A stretch of DNA of 64,000 nucleotides. Origin: Paracoccus homiensis (GTDB taxonomy: Bacteria > Pseudomonadota > Alphaproteobacteria > Rhodobacterales > Rhodobacteraceae). The notes beneath the pieces are model-generated. The model made no database searches. It had not been told where the DNA came from and was given only the letters and a program-made list of their open reading frames with translations. The stretch's first letter is position 1; each line of letters opens with the position of its first letter. The translations under genes and the position numbers were made by a program. The stretch spans positions 161,224-225,223 of the forward strand of contig NZ_FOHO01000006.1 of the NCBI RefSeq assembly GCF_900111675.1, given 5' to 3'. Positions 9,246-18,896 of this stretch are shown here, in pieces.

Positions 9246-10133
9246 ATGATCCCCTTTCCCGATATCAGCCCCGAGATTTTCACGATCAATCTAGGCGGGC
9301 TGTCACTGTCGCTGCGCTGGTACGCGCTGGCCTATCTGGCGGGCCTGCTGCTGGGCTGGCGGATCATGGCGCGGATGATGCGCGGCGCGGCGATCTGGGG
9401 TGATCGCGCACCGATGAAACCCGAAGAGGTCGACGACCTGCTGACCTGGGTGATCCTGGGGGTGATCCTGGGCGGGCGGCTGGGCTTCGTCCTGTTCTAC
9501 GAACCGGGCTACTACCTGTCCTATCCCGCCGAGATCATCAAGGTCTGGCAAGGCGGGATGAGCTTTCACGGCGGCTTTGCCGGCGTCATCGTCGCGGCCT
9601 GGCTTTACGCACGCACGCGCGGCATCCCGCCGCTGCGGCTGGCGGATGCGATGGCTGTCGTCGCGCCGATCGGGTTGTTCTTTGGCCGGATCGCGAATTT
9701 CATCAATGCCGAATTGTGGGGTCGTCCGACCGATCTGCCCTGGGGCGTCATCTTCCCCGGCGAGGCCGCGCAAAGCTGTGATGGTGTCGCCGGAGCCTGC
9801 GCCCGCCATCCCAGCCAGCTTTACGAAGCGGGGCTGGAAGGGCTGTTGCTTGGCCTGATCCTGCTGGTCGTGGTGCGGGCGGGCGGGCTGCGGCGTCCGG
9901 GTCTGTCCTTTGGCATTTTTCTGGCGGGTTATGGCGCGGCACGGATGTTCGTCGAGTTGTTCCGCGTTGCGGATGCGCAGTTCATCACCCCCGACAATCC
10001 GCTTGGCCATGTCATCGGCGGCCCTGTGATTGGCCTGACTATGGGGCAGGTGCTGTCGCTGCCGATGGTGGTTCTGGGCCTGCTGTTCGTGTTGCGCGCG
10101 ATGGGGCGGATGCCGGTGGCGCGGGCCGCATGA
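9246..10133 (+). CDS. lgt: Phosphatidylglycerol:prolipoprotein diacylglyceryl transferase
   Basis: 295 residues with about seven membrane segments. It transfers diacylglycerol to the lipobox cysteine of prolipoproteins at the inner membrane, the first lipoprotein maturation step. The Lgt signature ([21 protein letters not shown]) and the HGGFAGV motif with the essential His are intact. It is the first gene of a tight run, overlapping the methyltransferase gene by four bases. The window also encodes lipoprotein substrates and LolCD-type releasing components. Confidence 0.96.
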   Translation: MIPFPDISPEIFTINLGGLSLSLRWYALAYLAGLLLGWRIMARMMRGAAIWGDRAPMKPEEVDDLLTWVILGVILGGRLGFVLFYEPGYYLSYPAEIIKVWQGGMSFHGGFAGVIVAAWLYARTRGIPPLRLADAMAVVAPIGLFFGRIANFINAELWGRPTDLPWGVIFPGEAAQSCDGVAGACARHPSQLYEAGLEGLLLGLILLVVVRAGGLRRPGLSFGIFLAGYGAARMFVELFRVADAQFITPDNPLGHVIGGPVIGLTMGQVLSLPMVVLGLLFVLRAMGRMPVARAA

Positions 10134-11188
10134 CGCCGCTGGCCGATCTGATCATCCAGCGCATCCATGCAACGGGGCCGATCACGCTGGCCGATTATAT
10201 GGAACTGTGCCTGCTGCATCCCGATCACGGCTATTACGCCACGCGCGATCCTTTTGGTGCTGCGGGCGATTTCACCACCGCGCCCGAGATCTCGCAGATC
10301 TTCGGTGAACTTTGCGGATTGGCGCTGGGACAGGCCTGGCTGGATCAGGGCAGGCCGGGTGCCTGCACGCTTGCGGAACCGGGGCCGGGGCGCGGAACGC
10401 TGATGGCCGACATGCGGCGCGCGATGCGTTCCGTACCCGGAATGTCGGAAGCTGCACAGACCCATCTGATCGAGGCGTCGCCCCATCTGCGCCGAATGCA
10501 GGCCGATCTTCTGGGTCCGGTGACCCATCTGGATCACGTCGATGCCTTGCCCGATGCCCCTCTGTTTCTTGTCGCGAACGAGTTTTTCGATGCGCTGCCC
10601 ATTCGTCAGTTTCAGCGCGTCGAGGGCGGCTGGTCGGAACGTGTCGTGACCCTTGGTCCCGACGGGCTTGTCTTTGCGCTGGCGCCGCCCGTCGATTTGC
10701 CACGTCAGGGTAAGATCGGCGACGTGATCGAGGATTGCCCGGCCGCCACGCCGATCATGATGGCGATCGCGGGCAGGATTGCACAGCATGGCGGCGCTGC
10801 GATCATCGTCGATTACGGTGGCTGGAACGGATTTGGCGATACGTTTCAGGCCCTGCGCGGGCATCAAGCCGAACACCCGCTGGCCCACCCCGGCGAGGCC
10901 GATCTGACCGCGCATGTCGATTTCGCGCCGCTGGCCGCCGCGGCGCTGCGCGCCGGGGCCCAGGTGTCGCGACCGCTGCATCAGGGCGCGTGGTTGCTGG
11001 GCCTTGGGGCCGAGGCGCGGGCGCGGCGGCTGATGGCGGCGGGCGATCAGGGGGCGATGTCTGCGCTTCGCCGCTTGACCCATGCCGATGAAATGGGTCA
11101 CCTGTTCAAAGCGATGGCCATCTGGCCGAAGGGGGCGCCCCCGGTGCCCGGATTTGACGCGCTGAGGCTGCATGCAAACCACGCTTGA
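10130..11188 (+). CDS. Class I SAM-dependent methyltransferase, MidA/NDUFAF7-like
   Basis: 352 residues. The N-terminal [44 protein letters not shown] pattern (seen here as consecutive blocks) and the [19 protein letters not shown]-binding motif identify the DUF185/MidA family. The mitochondrial member NDUFAF7 methylates an arginine of a complex I subunit. A similar role for the bacterial NADH dehydrogenase is plausible but not shown here. It overlaps lgt (four bases) and the following pgeF (17 bases). Confidence 0.88.
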   Translation: MTPLADLIIQRIHATGPITLADYMELCLLHPDHGYYATRDPFGAAGDFTTAPEISQIFGELCGLALGQAWLDQGRPGACTLAEPGPGRGTLMADMRRAMRSVPGMSEAAQTHLIEASPHLRRMQADLLGPVTHLDHVDALPDAPLFLVANEFFDALPIRQFQRVEGGWSERVVTLGPDGLVFALAPPVDLPRQGKIGDVIEDCPAATPIMMAIAGRIAQHGGAAIIVDYGGWNGFGDTFQALRGHQAEHPLAHPGEADLTAHVDFAPLAAAALRAGAQVSRPLHQGAWLLGLGAEARARRLMAAGDQGAMSALRRLTHADEMGHLFKAMAIWPKGAPPVPGFDALRLHANHA

Positions 11189-11942
11189 GATACTGACCCA
11201 TCCCTTGCTGCAGGACACGCGCCACGGGTTCTTCACCCGCAAGGGCGGAGCCTCGTCGGGCCTGTTCGCGGGACTGAATTGCGGTCGGCGGTCGACCGAC
11301 CAAAGCGAGATGGTCGCCATAAACCGTGCCCGCGTGGCAGTGGCGATGGGCGTCGCACCCGAAGGTTTGGCGACGGTCAAGCAGATCCATTCTGCCGATG
11401 TGGTGACCTTGACCGATGGCGATGATGTGGTCGCGACCCGCGATATCGCAGCGGATGGTCTGGTCACGAACCGTCGCGATCTGGCGCTGGCCGTGCTGAC
11501 CGCCGATTGTCAGCCGATCCTTCTGGCCGATAGCAGGGCCGGTGTGATCGGCGCCTGTCATGCCGGGTGGCGCGGCGCGCTTGGCGGCGTGATCGAGGCG
11601 ACGGTGCAGGCGATGCAGACGCTTGGGGCGACGCAGATCAGGGCGGTGATCGGGCCGTCGATCAGCCAGCGCGCCTATGAGGTCGGTCACGACTTCATGG
11701 AGGATTTTCTGGCCGAAGATCCCGATCATCACCGCTATTTCGCGGGCGGCCCGAACGGCAAGCCGATGTTCGATCTGCCATCCTTCGGATTGTCGCGCCT
11801 GCGCGACGCCGGGGTCGTGGCCGAATGGTCGCAGCATTGCACCTATTCCGATCCGGACCGCTTTTTCAGCTATCGCCGCGCGACGCATGAAGGCCAGGTT
11901 GATTACGGTCGCCTGATTTCTGCAATTTCTTTGCCCTCGTGA
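11172..11942 (+). CDS. pgeF: Purine-nucleoside-acting multicopper-oxidase-fold protein, PgeF/YfiH (laccase domain)
   Basis: 256 residues. The zinc/copper ligands typical of the family are visible: the histidine in KQIHSADVV, the cysteine in LTADCQPILLAD and the CHAGWRG motif. Family members are described as polyphenol oxidases, as purine nucleoside phosphorylases/deaminases, and as peptidoglycan-editing factors. The sequence does not decide among these. It is the last gene of the lgt run; the AT-rich stretch after it belongs to the next transcription unit. Confidence 0.88.
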   Translation: MQTTLEILTHPLLQDTRHGFFTRKGGASSGLFAGLNCGRRSTDQSEMVAINRARVAVAMGVAPEGLATVKQIHSADVVTLTDGDDVVATRDIAADGLVTNRRDLALAVLTADCQPILLADSRAGVIGACHAGWRGALGGVIEATVQAMQTLGATQIRAVIGPSISQRAYEVGHDFMEDFLAEDPDHHRYFAGGPNGKPMFDLPSFGLSRLRDAGVVAEWSQHCTYSDPDRFFSYRRATHEGQVDYGRLISAISLPS

Positions 11943-12147
11943 TTTACTATCTCAGGCATGGGTTGGTATTGCCGTTTGTTTATTAAACTATGGCGTGTAT
12001 CACGCGGAAATAATTTCAATCCTTAATGGAAATTTGTTTGATTCTTCCTAGTTTTCGTTGACACGTTCTTGTGATTGACGTTCCATGAATGGGCGATTTG
12101 GCTGGGCGGCCATGTTTTCGCTGATTTGGTATATTTGTGGAGTGTTA

Positions 12148-13029
12148 ATGATGAAACTAGGGACCTGGCTAAGTGCGGCAGTCATCGTCGTCGGAACGGC
12201 GTTCGGCGCCTCTGCCAAAACCGTCAACGATACGTCGAACGTGGTGTTCATCGTCGACGAATCCGGCTCGATGAGTGGCGAGCACAACTTTCTGAAAGAC
12301 GTTGTCACATCGCTGGATTCGGCCTTGGCCGCGGCCGGGGTGACGACGCGCAGCTATGGGGTGGTCGGTTTCGGCGCAAGCTTCAGCAACCCCGGTTCGC
12401 CGCGAACGCTGACCGATTTCGTCAGCGCCGAAGACGCCAAGACCGCGATGTCCGGCCTGCGGCTGAACGGTGGCACCGAGGACGGCTATACCGGCATCAA
12501 CCACGCGCTGGATAATCTAAGCTATGCCAGCGGAGCCGCGATCAACTATGTTCTGGTCACAGATGAGGACCGTGACAATGTCGACAACGCGCTGACCTAT
12601 GGATCGGTCTACAAGGACCTTGCCGATCGCAAGATCCTGCTGAACGCGGTGGTCAATGCGCGGTATAATTCGGATGGCGGTTACGCGCTGGGGATCGACA
12701 GCACCGGCGAGGCTTATGTGGCCGACGGCAGTGGTGGCTTCACCCGTTCGACCGGCGGCGTGGCTGTCAGCGGTTCGGGCACGACCATCAGCAATTATGT
12801 TCAGCTGGCATTGGATACGGGCGGCGCCGCATGGGACCTGAACCAGCTGCGCGCAGGCGGCAATACCGCGATGTCGTTCACTCAGGCCTTCCTGGATATC
12901 AAGGTCGAAGAAATCACCACCCAGCCGACCGACCCGAGCCCGGTTCCGGTTCCGGCAGCCTTCCCGCTGTTGCTGGGCGGTCTGGGCGTGATGGGCGCGA
13001 TCGGTCGCCGTCGTCGCAAGAACAGCTAA
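12148..13029 (+). CDS. Exported von Willebrand factor A domain protein with VPLPA-type C-terminal sorting signal
   Basis: 293 residues. A signal peptide (residues 1-23, ending GASA) is followed by a vWA domain with the MIDAS pattern D37-x-S39-x-S41 (IVDESGSMSG), a later NGGTEDGYTG threonine segment and a VTDEDRD acidic segment. The C terminus has PVPVPAAFPLLLGGLG, then a hydrophobic stretch and the basic cluster RRRRK, the tripartite layout of VPLPA/PEP-CTERM exosortase substrates. Two ATGs in tandem (12148, 12151) follow a TGGAG ribosome site. An in-frame ATG at 12085 would spoil the signal peptide. The substrate or partner is unknown. Confidence 0.88.
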   Translation: MMKLGTWLSAAVIVVGTAFGASAKTVNDTSNVVFIVDESGSMSGEHNFLKDVVTSLDSALAAAGVTTRSYGVVGFGASFSNPGSPRTLTDFVSAEDAKTAMSGLRLNGGTEDGYTGINHALDNLSYASGAAINYVLVTDEDRDNVDNALTYGSVYKDLADRKILLNAVVNARYNSDGGYALGIDSTGEAYVADGSGGFTRSTGGVAVSGSGTTISNYVQLALDTGGAAWDLNQLRAGGNTAMSFTQAFLDIKVEEITTQPTDPSPVPVPAAFPLLLGGLGVMGAIGRRRRKNS

Positions 13030-13050
13030 GCGATACTTGAAGTTGAACGG

Positions 13051-13077
13051 AAAGGGCGAGTTACCTCGCCCTTTTTT
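13051..13077. terminator. Shared terminator between two convergent VPLPA-CTERM genes
   Basis: AAAGGGCGAG (13051-13060), loop TTAC, and CTCGCCCTTT (13065-13074) form a perfect 10-bp stem followed by further T on the plus strand. It lies 21 bases after the vWA gene stop and seven bases past the end of the convergent gene, so it can serve both directions, more strongly the plus strand. Confidence 0.85.
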
Positions 13078-13083
13078 CGTGGC

Positions 13084-13737
13084 TTACGCCCGATTTTTGC
13101 GGCGGCGTGCGGCGAAGATCCCCATCGCGCCCAGCAACAGCGCGCCTGACGCTGGTACCGGGACAGATGAAACATCCCTGACCGACACCTCGTCGATCGT
13201 GAAGCTGGCAGTTCTGTTCCAGAAGTTAAATGACCCAATATCGGTGGTCAGATAGCTGCGATAGCCGAGGTTGAACATATAGCTGAGGGTCTCGCCTTCC
13301 ACCAATCCAGCATACAACGCTTTCGTATCGCCGGAACTCATCGAGATGTTTTCCTGGTCAGCTCGTACGTATTCGAAGGTGCAATTGCATTGGGTGCCGG
13401 CAAGAATCCACCACTTTGCCTTACCGCCGTTGCCGTAGTCGTTACCCCAGACGTCCGGCCCATCCGGGGTGTAAAGCTCTGCCGAAAAGCTGGTTTGATC
13501 GCCCGGGTTAAGCCTGGAGTTCAGAACCGGAAGACCATAGCTGTTTCCGTCTGCAAGGAAGAGGTCTTCGTCAACGTGGATGTCGTTGCGATCGTCGCCA
13601 TAAATGGTTCCCTGTAATTCTGAATAGGTTGTCCCCAGATAGGTCAGCTTCAGATCATAGCGGTAGGTGGCTGCACTTGCCGGTGCGGCGGCGGCTGCGG
13701 TGATGGCCGCGGCTGCCAGGAATTGAAAAACCTTCAC
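13084..13737 (-). CDS. Exported protein with VPLPA-type C-terminal sorting signal
   Basis: 217 residues. An alanine-rich signal peptide (about residues 1-22, ending ASA) is followed by a beta-rich extracellular region of about 165 residues with a CNC pair near the middle. The C-terminal tripartite tail is VPVPASGALLLGAMGIF then ARRRKNRA. No enzymatic motif was found, and the layout is that of small PEP-CTERM surface or matrix proteins. It is convergent with the vWA protein that carries the same kind of tail. No exosortase gene is present in the window. Confidence 0.82.
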   Translation of the reverse strand: MKVFQFLAAAAITAAAAAPASAATYRYDLKLTYLGTTYSELQGTIYGDDRNDIHVDEDLFLADGNSYGLPVLNSRLNPGDQTSFSAELYTPDGPDVWGNDYGNGGKAKWWILAGTQCNCTFEYVRADQENISMSSGDTKALYAGLVEGETLSYMFNLGYRSYLTTDIGSFNFWNRTASFTIDEVSVRDVSSVPVPASGALLLGAMGIFAARRRKNRA

Positions 13738-13863
13738 GATGTACCCCTTTTTTCAATGCCGTAGGAAAGTCACGGCACCGTGATGGGTAAGGTATCCTGT
13801 CGGTCTAAAGAAGAATTTAAATGTTGCGCATCGCGCAACTACAGGGCGTATTTCGCGGGTGGG

Positions 13864-14364
13864 TCAGACCGCGGTGCGCACCCGCTCTTCCACGATTTCG
13901 AAGGGCACGGAAGGCTCGTCCTTTGCGCCGCGAATGACCAGCGAAGTCCTGACACTGGCGACATTGGGGGCGGCGGTCAGATTCTCGGTCAGGAATTTCT
14001 GGAAGGTCGACAGATCCGGCGAAACGCATTTCAGGATGAAATCGATCTCGCCGTTCAGCATGTGGCATTCGCGGACCAGCGGCCATTCCTTGACCAGCCC
14101 CTCGAAGGCGGACAGATCGCGTTCTGACTGGCTGGCCAGGCGGACCATGGCAAAGACCTGCACCTCGAAACCCAACTCGCGGGTATTCAGATCGGCATGA
14201 TAGCCCCGGATATAGCCCAGTTCTTCCAATGTGCGGACGCGGCGCAGGCAGGGCGGGGCCGAGATCCCGACACGACGGGCAAGTTCGACATTCGTCATCC
14301 GGCCATCGGCCTGCAATTCGGCCAATATCTTGCGGTCGATGTCGTCGAGTTTTGCGCCAGCCAT
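13864..14364 (-). CDS. Lrp/AsnC family transcriptional regulator
   Basis: 166 residues. An N-terminal helix-turn-helix (LDDIDRKILAELQADGRMTNVELARRVGISAPPCLRRVRTLEE, in blocks) precedes a C-terminal RAM ligand-binding domain (VRECHMLNGEIDFILKCVSPD). The ATG at 14364 is preferred over the in-frame ATG at 14379 because an AAGGG ribosome site precedes it and the family begins here. It is divergent from trxB (161-base gap); control of trxB or of amino-acid genes is only a guess. Confidence 0.9.
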   Translation of the reverse strand: MAGAKLDDIDRKILAELQADGRMTNVELARRVGISAPPCLRRVRTLEELGYIRGYHADLNTRELGFEVQVFAMVRLASQSERDLSAFEGLVKEWPLVRECHMLNGEIDFILKCVSPDLSTFQKFLTENLTAAPNVASVRTSLVIRGAKDEPSVPFEIVEERVRTAV

Positions 14365-14375
14365 GCTGCCCTTAG

Positions 14376-15524
<1,149 letters not shown>

Positions 15525-15580
15525 TCGCAACAGGGCCGGTCCCCACCCGGCCCAAAGCGTTCCGGTGAAAGGCGGGCCTG

Positions 15581-16303
15581 ATGCAATTCTCGAACCGGAT
15601 CGCGATCCCGCAACTGTTTGTGTCCGACGCTGCGGCCGACAAGCTGCGAGACGAGGCGCAGAAGCTGCCCGGCTGGAACCTTTGCGGGGAACAGGGCCAG
15701 ATCTTGCGTTTGCTGATCTGCGGCGGTCTGTTCCCGCTGCGTGGCTACATGTCGCAAGCCGAGGCACAGGCCGTCGCCGCGACCGGCACCTTGCCCGGTG
15801 GCCATGTCTGGCCTTGCCCGATCACCCTTCGGATCACCCCGGATTTTTCGGCCGGGGTCGAGCCTGGGCAGGATATCGCGCTGTGGCTGGACGGGCAGGT
15901 CGTGGCGATCCTGTCGGTCACCGACAGTTGGGTCATGGATGGGGAGCTGCATCTGGGCGGTCGGATCAAGGGGCTGCCCATGGGGGACGGCACGACGACA
16001 CCCAATAATCTTCGGGCGATCTGGGACCGCATCGGGGCCGATCGGGTGGTTGCCGGGTCTGACTTGCGCGATCTGCCCGCCGATGCACCAGCCATCCTGA
16101 TGACTGATGCAGGCAGGATCCCTGCGACGCTGCCGGGACTGGTTCAGGGGTTTGCGCTGCCGCATTTCGATGCGCAGGACCGTCCCATGATGAGGGCGAT
16201 CATCGCACGTAATGCGGGCGCGACACATCTGGCGGCCAAGGATGCCGCTGGGATCGCCGACGCGTTGGCCGATCTGGGCCTGTCGGTTCACGGTCAGTCA
16301 TAA
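15581..16303 (+). CDS. Reduced ATP-sulfurylase-like protein lacking the catalytic motifs
   Basis: 240 residues. Residues about 40-125 (LICGGLFPLRGYMSQAEAQA, then the WPCPITLRI segment) match the N-terminal PUA-like domain of sulfate adenylyltransferase, and LHLGGRIKGLP matches the linker that follows. The catalytic region is shrunken: where ATP sulfurylases have QTRNP and an HxxH motif there is SDLRDLP, and the ARNAGATHLAAKDAAG stretch aligns with RKNYGCTHFIVGRDHAG but has lost GRDH. Activity as an ATP sulfurylase is therefore unlikely. It lies 56 bases after trxB on the same strand. The role is unknown; sulfur or nucleotide binding is a guess. Confidence 0.7.
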   Translation: MQFSNRIAIPQLFVSDAAADKLRDEAQKLPGWNLCGEQGQILRLLICGGLFPLRGYMSQAEAQAVAATGTLPGGHVWPCPITLRITPDFSAGVEPGQDIALWLDGQVVAILSVTDSWVMDGELHLGGRIKGLPMGDGTTTPNNLRAIWDRIGADRVVAGSDLRDLPADAPAILMTDAGRIPATLPGLVQGFALPHFDAQDRPMMRAIIARNAGATHLAAKDAAGIADALADLGLSVHGQS

Positions 16304-16334
16304 AAACCTGCCGGATCATGAACCCCAGTGTGCT

Positions 16335-16351
16335 ATGCTGCGTTGCAGCAT
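16335..16351. other. Perfect dyad upstream of the TolB-like gene
   Basis: ATGCTGC (16335-16341), loop GTT, GCAGCAT (16345-16351). It sits between the ATP-sulfurylase-like gene and the TolB-like gene. It could be a regulator site or a small RNA hairpin; no T run follows, so it is not a terminator. Confidence 0.45.
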
Positions 16352-16381
16352 CGTGGCTTGCAGCGAATTGAGATAGCTCTG

Positions 16382-17221
16382 ATGGATTGGCGATCCTCGC
16401 TTGAGATATATGATCTGGCGACCGGGCAATGCCGGGTGATCTTTCAGACGCCCCGTCTGATCGAGGCGCCCAATTGGCATCGTGATGGCTGGTTTCTGGT
16501 CAATGGCGACGGGCGGCTATGGCGTATCGACCCGCAGCGCCCCGATCTGCGTGCCATCGATACCGGCGGGCTGATCCGCTGCAACAATGATCACGGGTTT
16601 CTTGACGATGGTCGGATCGTGTTTTCCTGTCACAACGACCAGGGCTCGGGCATCTATGTGCTGAACCCTGATGGCCCGGCCGAAATGCTGTCAGAACGTC
16701 CCAGTTGGTGGCATGGCGCGGGCAGGGGGGCGATCACCTATGCCTGTGTGCGGGGCCGCGACCGCGTGGTGCGGATCGCGCTGCTGGATCTTGCCAGCGG
16801 TCGCGAAACCGTGCTGTCGCCGGGGCCGGGTCATCATGATGGGCCGGATCTTTCGCCCTGCGGCGCTTATGTCTGGTTCAACAGCGACCGGGGCGGCCAT
16901 GCGCAGATCTGGCGTGTGCCAAGCGCGGGCGGCGACGCCGAACAGGTGTTTAAGGACCGCCACGTGAACTGGTTTCCGCACCCGTCGCCCGATGGGCGGC
17001 ATGTGCTGTATCTGGCCTATCCCCCCGGAACCGAAGGCCATCCCCGCGATCTGGATGTCGGGCTGTGGCTGATGGCGCCCGATGGCAGCGACCGGCGTCA
17101 GGTCGTGGCGCTGTTCGGCGGGCAGGGCACGATCAATGTGCCCTGCTGGGCGCATGACGGACATGCGTTTGCCTTCATGCGCTATCGTCCTTTGGCGCAA
17201 GACAAAGCCCCCGCCATGTGA
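16382..17221 (+). CDS. TolB-like beta-propeller protein without signal peptide
   Basis: 279 residues of repeated WD40/PD40-like blades, for example LIEAPNWHRDGWFLVNG, HDGPDLSPCGAYVWFNSD and NWFPHPSPDGRHVLYL. Each has the N-x-P-x-D-G pattern of TolB propellers. Unlike TolB it has no export signal, so it is probably cytoplasmic. The ATG at 16382 starts at the first blade. A GTG at 16328 is also in frame but would place a perfect dyad (16335-16351) inside the gene. Function unknown. Confidence 0.8.
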   Translation: MDWRSSLEIYDLATGQCRVIFQTPRLIEAPNWHRDGWFLVNGDGRLWRIDPQRPDLRAIDTGGLIRCNNDHGFLDDGRIVFSCHNDQGSGIYVLNPDGPAEMLSERPSWWHGAGRGAITYACVRGRDRVVRIALLDLASGRETVLSPGPGHHDGPDLSPCGAYVWFNSDRGGHAQIWRVPSAGGDAEQVFKDRHVNWFPHPSPDGRHVLYLAYPPGTEGHPRDLDVGLWLMAPDGSDRRQVVALFGGQGTINVPCWAHDGHAFAFMRYRPLAQDKAPAM

Positions 17222-17263
17222 ATGACGGGGGCTGTCTGACGCCGCACGGAGCCGGACGGCGTC
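17206..17263. terminator. Double hairpin between convergent genes
   Basis: AGCCCCCG (17206-17213) pairs with CGGGGGCT (17226-17233), spanning the TolB-like stop codon. A second stem, GACGCCG (17238-17244) with CGGCGTC (17257-17263), follows. On the minus strand the first stem is followed by TTTGTC. Likely an end-of-transcript structure for DUF1150/Hsp20 and the TolB-like gene, though without a long T run. Confidence 0.5.
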
Positions 17264-17271
17264 GGGTCGGA

Positions 17272-17499
17272 TCAGTGAACGCTGACCGGGGTCAGTTCAT
17301 TCTGACGTGCCAGCATGAAGGCCATCGAACGATCGCGCACAAGGGCAAGACGCTCGCCCTCGGTGTCATGGACGGCATACATGCGGTCCAGCCCCGGCAC
17401 CTGTTCCTGAATTTCCTGCGGAAGGCTTTGGGTGGCCACTTCGCGGATATAGACGGTGTTTTCTTCTTCGGTTTCACCGAAATCGAATTTGGTATCCAT
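17272..17499 (-). CDS. DUF1150 family protein
   Basis: 75 residues, acidic, starting MDTKFDFGETEEENTVYIRE and containing GLDRMYAVHDTEGERLALV, the DUF1150 pattern. Molecular function is unknown. In Rhodobacteraceae it is typically found beside a small heat-shock protein, as here: the hsp20 gene ends 11 bases upstream on the same strand, so the two are probably co-expressed. The ATG at 17499 is preceded by an AGAGG ribosome site; upstream in-frame codons overlap hsp20. Confidence 0.88.
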   Translation of the reverse strand: MDTKFDFGETEEENTVYIREVATQSLPQEIQEQVPGLDRMYAVHDTEGERLALVRDRSMAFMLARQNELTPVSVH

Positions 17500-17509
17500 G
17501 ATACACCTC

Positions 17510-17920
17510 TTATTTTTGGCTGATCGGGATGGTCTGCACAACCTGCTGCGGGGCAACCCGTTTCAAATCGATGTGAAGCAAACCGTTTTCCATCAGGGCC
17601 GAGACGACCTCGACCCCGTCTGCCAGAACGAAACTGCGCTGAAAGGCGCGCGCGGCGATCCCGCGATGCAGAAACACACGGTCGCCATCGGCATCGGCCA
17701 TCTTGCCGCGAATGACCAGTTGGCGATCCTCGGTCGTGACCGACAGGTCCTTTTCGCCAAAGCCCGCGACGGCCAGCGTGATCCGGAACCCGTCCGGCGC
17801 GATATGTTCGATATTGTAGGGGGGATAACCCTCGGCCCCCTTGGCGGCACGTTCGGCCAACCTTTCCAACTGATCGAACCCCAGAAGGTAGGGATGCGCC
17901 CCCAGCGAAATCTTGCTCAT
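17510..17920 (-). CDS. Small heat-shock protein, Hsp20/alpha-crystallin family (IbpA-like)
   Basis: 136 residues. An alpha-crystallin domain covers about residues 35-122 (GFRITLAVAGFGEKDLSV, QLVIRGKM, GLLHIDL) with IbpA-like features, and the short C-terminal tail contains the I-x-I motif (IPI) used for oligomer assembly. It holds aggregating proteins in a refoldable state. The ATG at 17920 is preceded by AGGGCTGAAG. RpoH, encoded in this window, is the expected activator, but I could not assign a convincing heat-shock promoter. Confidence 0.92.
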   Translation of the reverse strand: MSKISLGAHPYLLGFDQLERLAERAAKGAEGYPPYNIEHIAPDGFRITLAVAGFGEKDLSVTTEDRQLVIRGKMADADGDRVFLHRGIAARAFQRSFVLADGVEVVSALMENGLLHIDLKRVAPQQVVQTIPISQK

Positions 17921-18133
17921 CTTCAGCCCTTTGCCTGTCAAGCGACTGCCTGGTGCGGGCCCCGTTGCGGCGACCCGATTGGTTACAATATGTGAACCCG
18001 ACCGCCGGGACGCAAGATCTTGCCTGACCGCAACAGGGGTCGAAATAGCGCCCGTCGGGGGAACGAGCCTGTTAACAGGGACAAAACAACGCGCTATAAC
18101 AAAGAAACCCCGCGTCCAGCCGAGCGTCGCCAG

Positions 18134-18352
18134 ATGAATATGCACCACGAAATGTCCCATGATGAAATTGTCCGCTGCAAGCTGACGGCACTGCGCATGG
18201 AACATCGCGATCTGGACGAGGCAATCGCCGCCCTGTCCTCGCAACAGCTGACCTCGTCGATCAGCCTGCAACGGCTGAAAAAGCAGAAGCTGTCGTTGAA
18301 GGATCAGATCGCGCGGCTGGAAGATGAACTGACGCCCGATATCATCGCCTGA
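18134..18352 (+). CDS. YdcH family (DUF465) small coiled-coil protein
   Basis: 72 residues, helical and highly charged, with the DUF465 pattern: [18 protein letters not shown], then [20 protein letters not shown]. The family has no established function. Translation could also begin at 18140. The gene is divergent from hsp20 across a 213-base gap that must contain both promoters. Confidence 0.85.
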   Translation: MNMHHEMSHDEIVRCKLTALRMEHRDLDEAIAALSSQQLTSSISLQRLKKQKLSLKDQIARLEDELTPDIIA

Positions 18353-18381
18353 TTGCGAGCGGCGTCCGTGCAGGCTATGGC
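18353..18381 (+). promoter_or_regulatory. Candidate promoter of purEK
   Basis: TTGCGA (18353-18358), a 17-base spacer and TATGGC (18376-18381) lie about 30 bases upstream of purE. Both boxes are imperfect, so the call rests on spacing and position. Confidence 0.35.
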
Positions 18382-18410
18382 CTCTGCAGCAAAAGCCAAG
18401 GGGGACGCGC

Positions 18411-18896
18411 ATGACCACGCCGGTCGGAATTATCATGGGCAGCCAGTCGGATTGGCCGACGATGAAGGAAGCCGCCAACATCCTTGATGAACTGGGCATC
18501 GCCTATGAAGCCCGGATCGTCAGCGCCCATCGCACGCCTGATCGCCTGTGGGAATACGGCAAGACGGCCGCGGGGCGCGGGTTGAAGGTAATCATCGCGG
18601 GCGCGGGCGGTGCCGCGCATCTGCCCGGCATGATGGCCTCGAAGACGCGCGTGCCGGTGATCGGGGTGCCGGTCCAGACGCGGGCGCTGTCGGGCGTTGA
18701 TTCGCTGTATTCGATCGTGCAGATGCCCAAGGGATATCCCGTCGCGACCATGGCGATCGGCGCGGCCGGTGCCGCCAATGCCGGTCTGATGGCGGCCGGC
18801 ATCCTTGCCATCGCTGACCCCGCCCTGGCCCAACGCCTGGACGATTGGCGCGAGGCGCTGTCGGCCTCGATCCCGCAGGAGCCGCGTGATGAGTGA
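18411..18896 (+). CDS. purE: N5-carboxyaminoimidazole ribonucleotide mutase
   Basis: 161 residues. It converts N5-CAIR to CAIR in purine synthesis. The class I PurE motifs [13 protein letters not shown] and [16 protein letters not shown] (active-site His) and the [14 protein letters not shown] phosphate loop are intact. It overlaps purK by eight bases, as is usual for the PurEK pair. Confidence 0.97.
   Translation: MTTPVGIIMGSQSDWPTMKEAANILDELGIAYEARIVSAHRTPDRLWEYGKTAAGRGLKVIIAGAGGAAHLPGMMASKTRVPVIGVPVQTRALSGVDSLYSIVQMPKGYPVATMAIGAAGAANAGLMAAGILAIADPALAQRLDDWREALSASIPQEPRDE

Noticed and set aside
12085..12147. Upstream ATG for the vWA protein
   Set aside because: It would add 21 residues ahead of a complete signal peptide; the TGGAG site serves the ATG at 12148.
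17921..18133. RpoH-type promoter for hsp20 in the divergent gap
   Set aside because: No pair of boxes with acceptable spacing could be defined with confidence.
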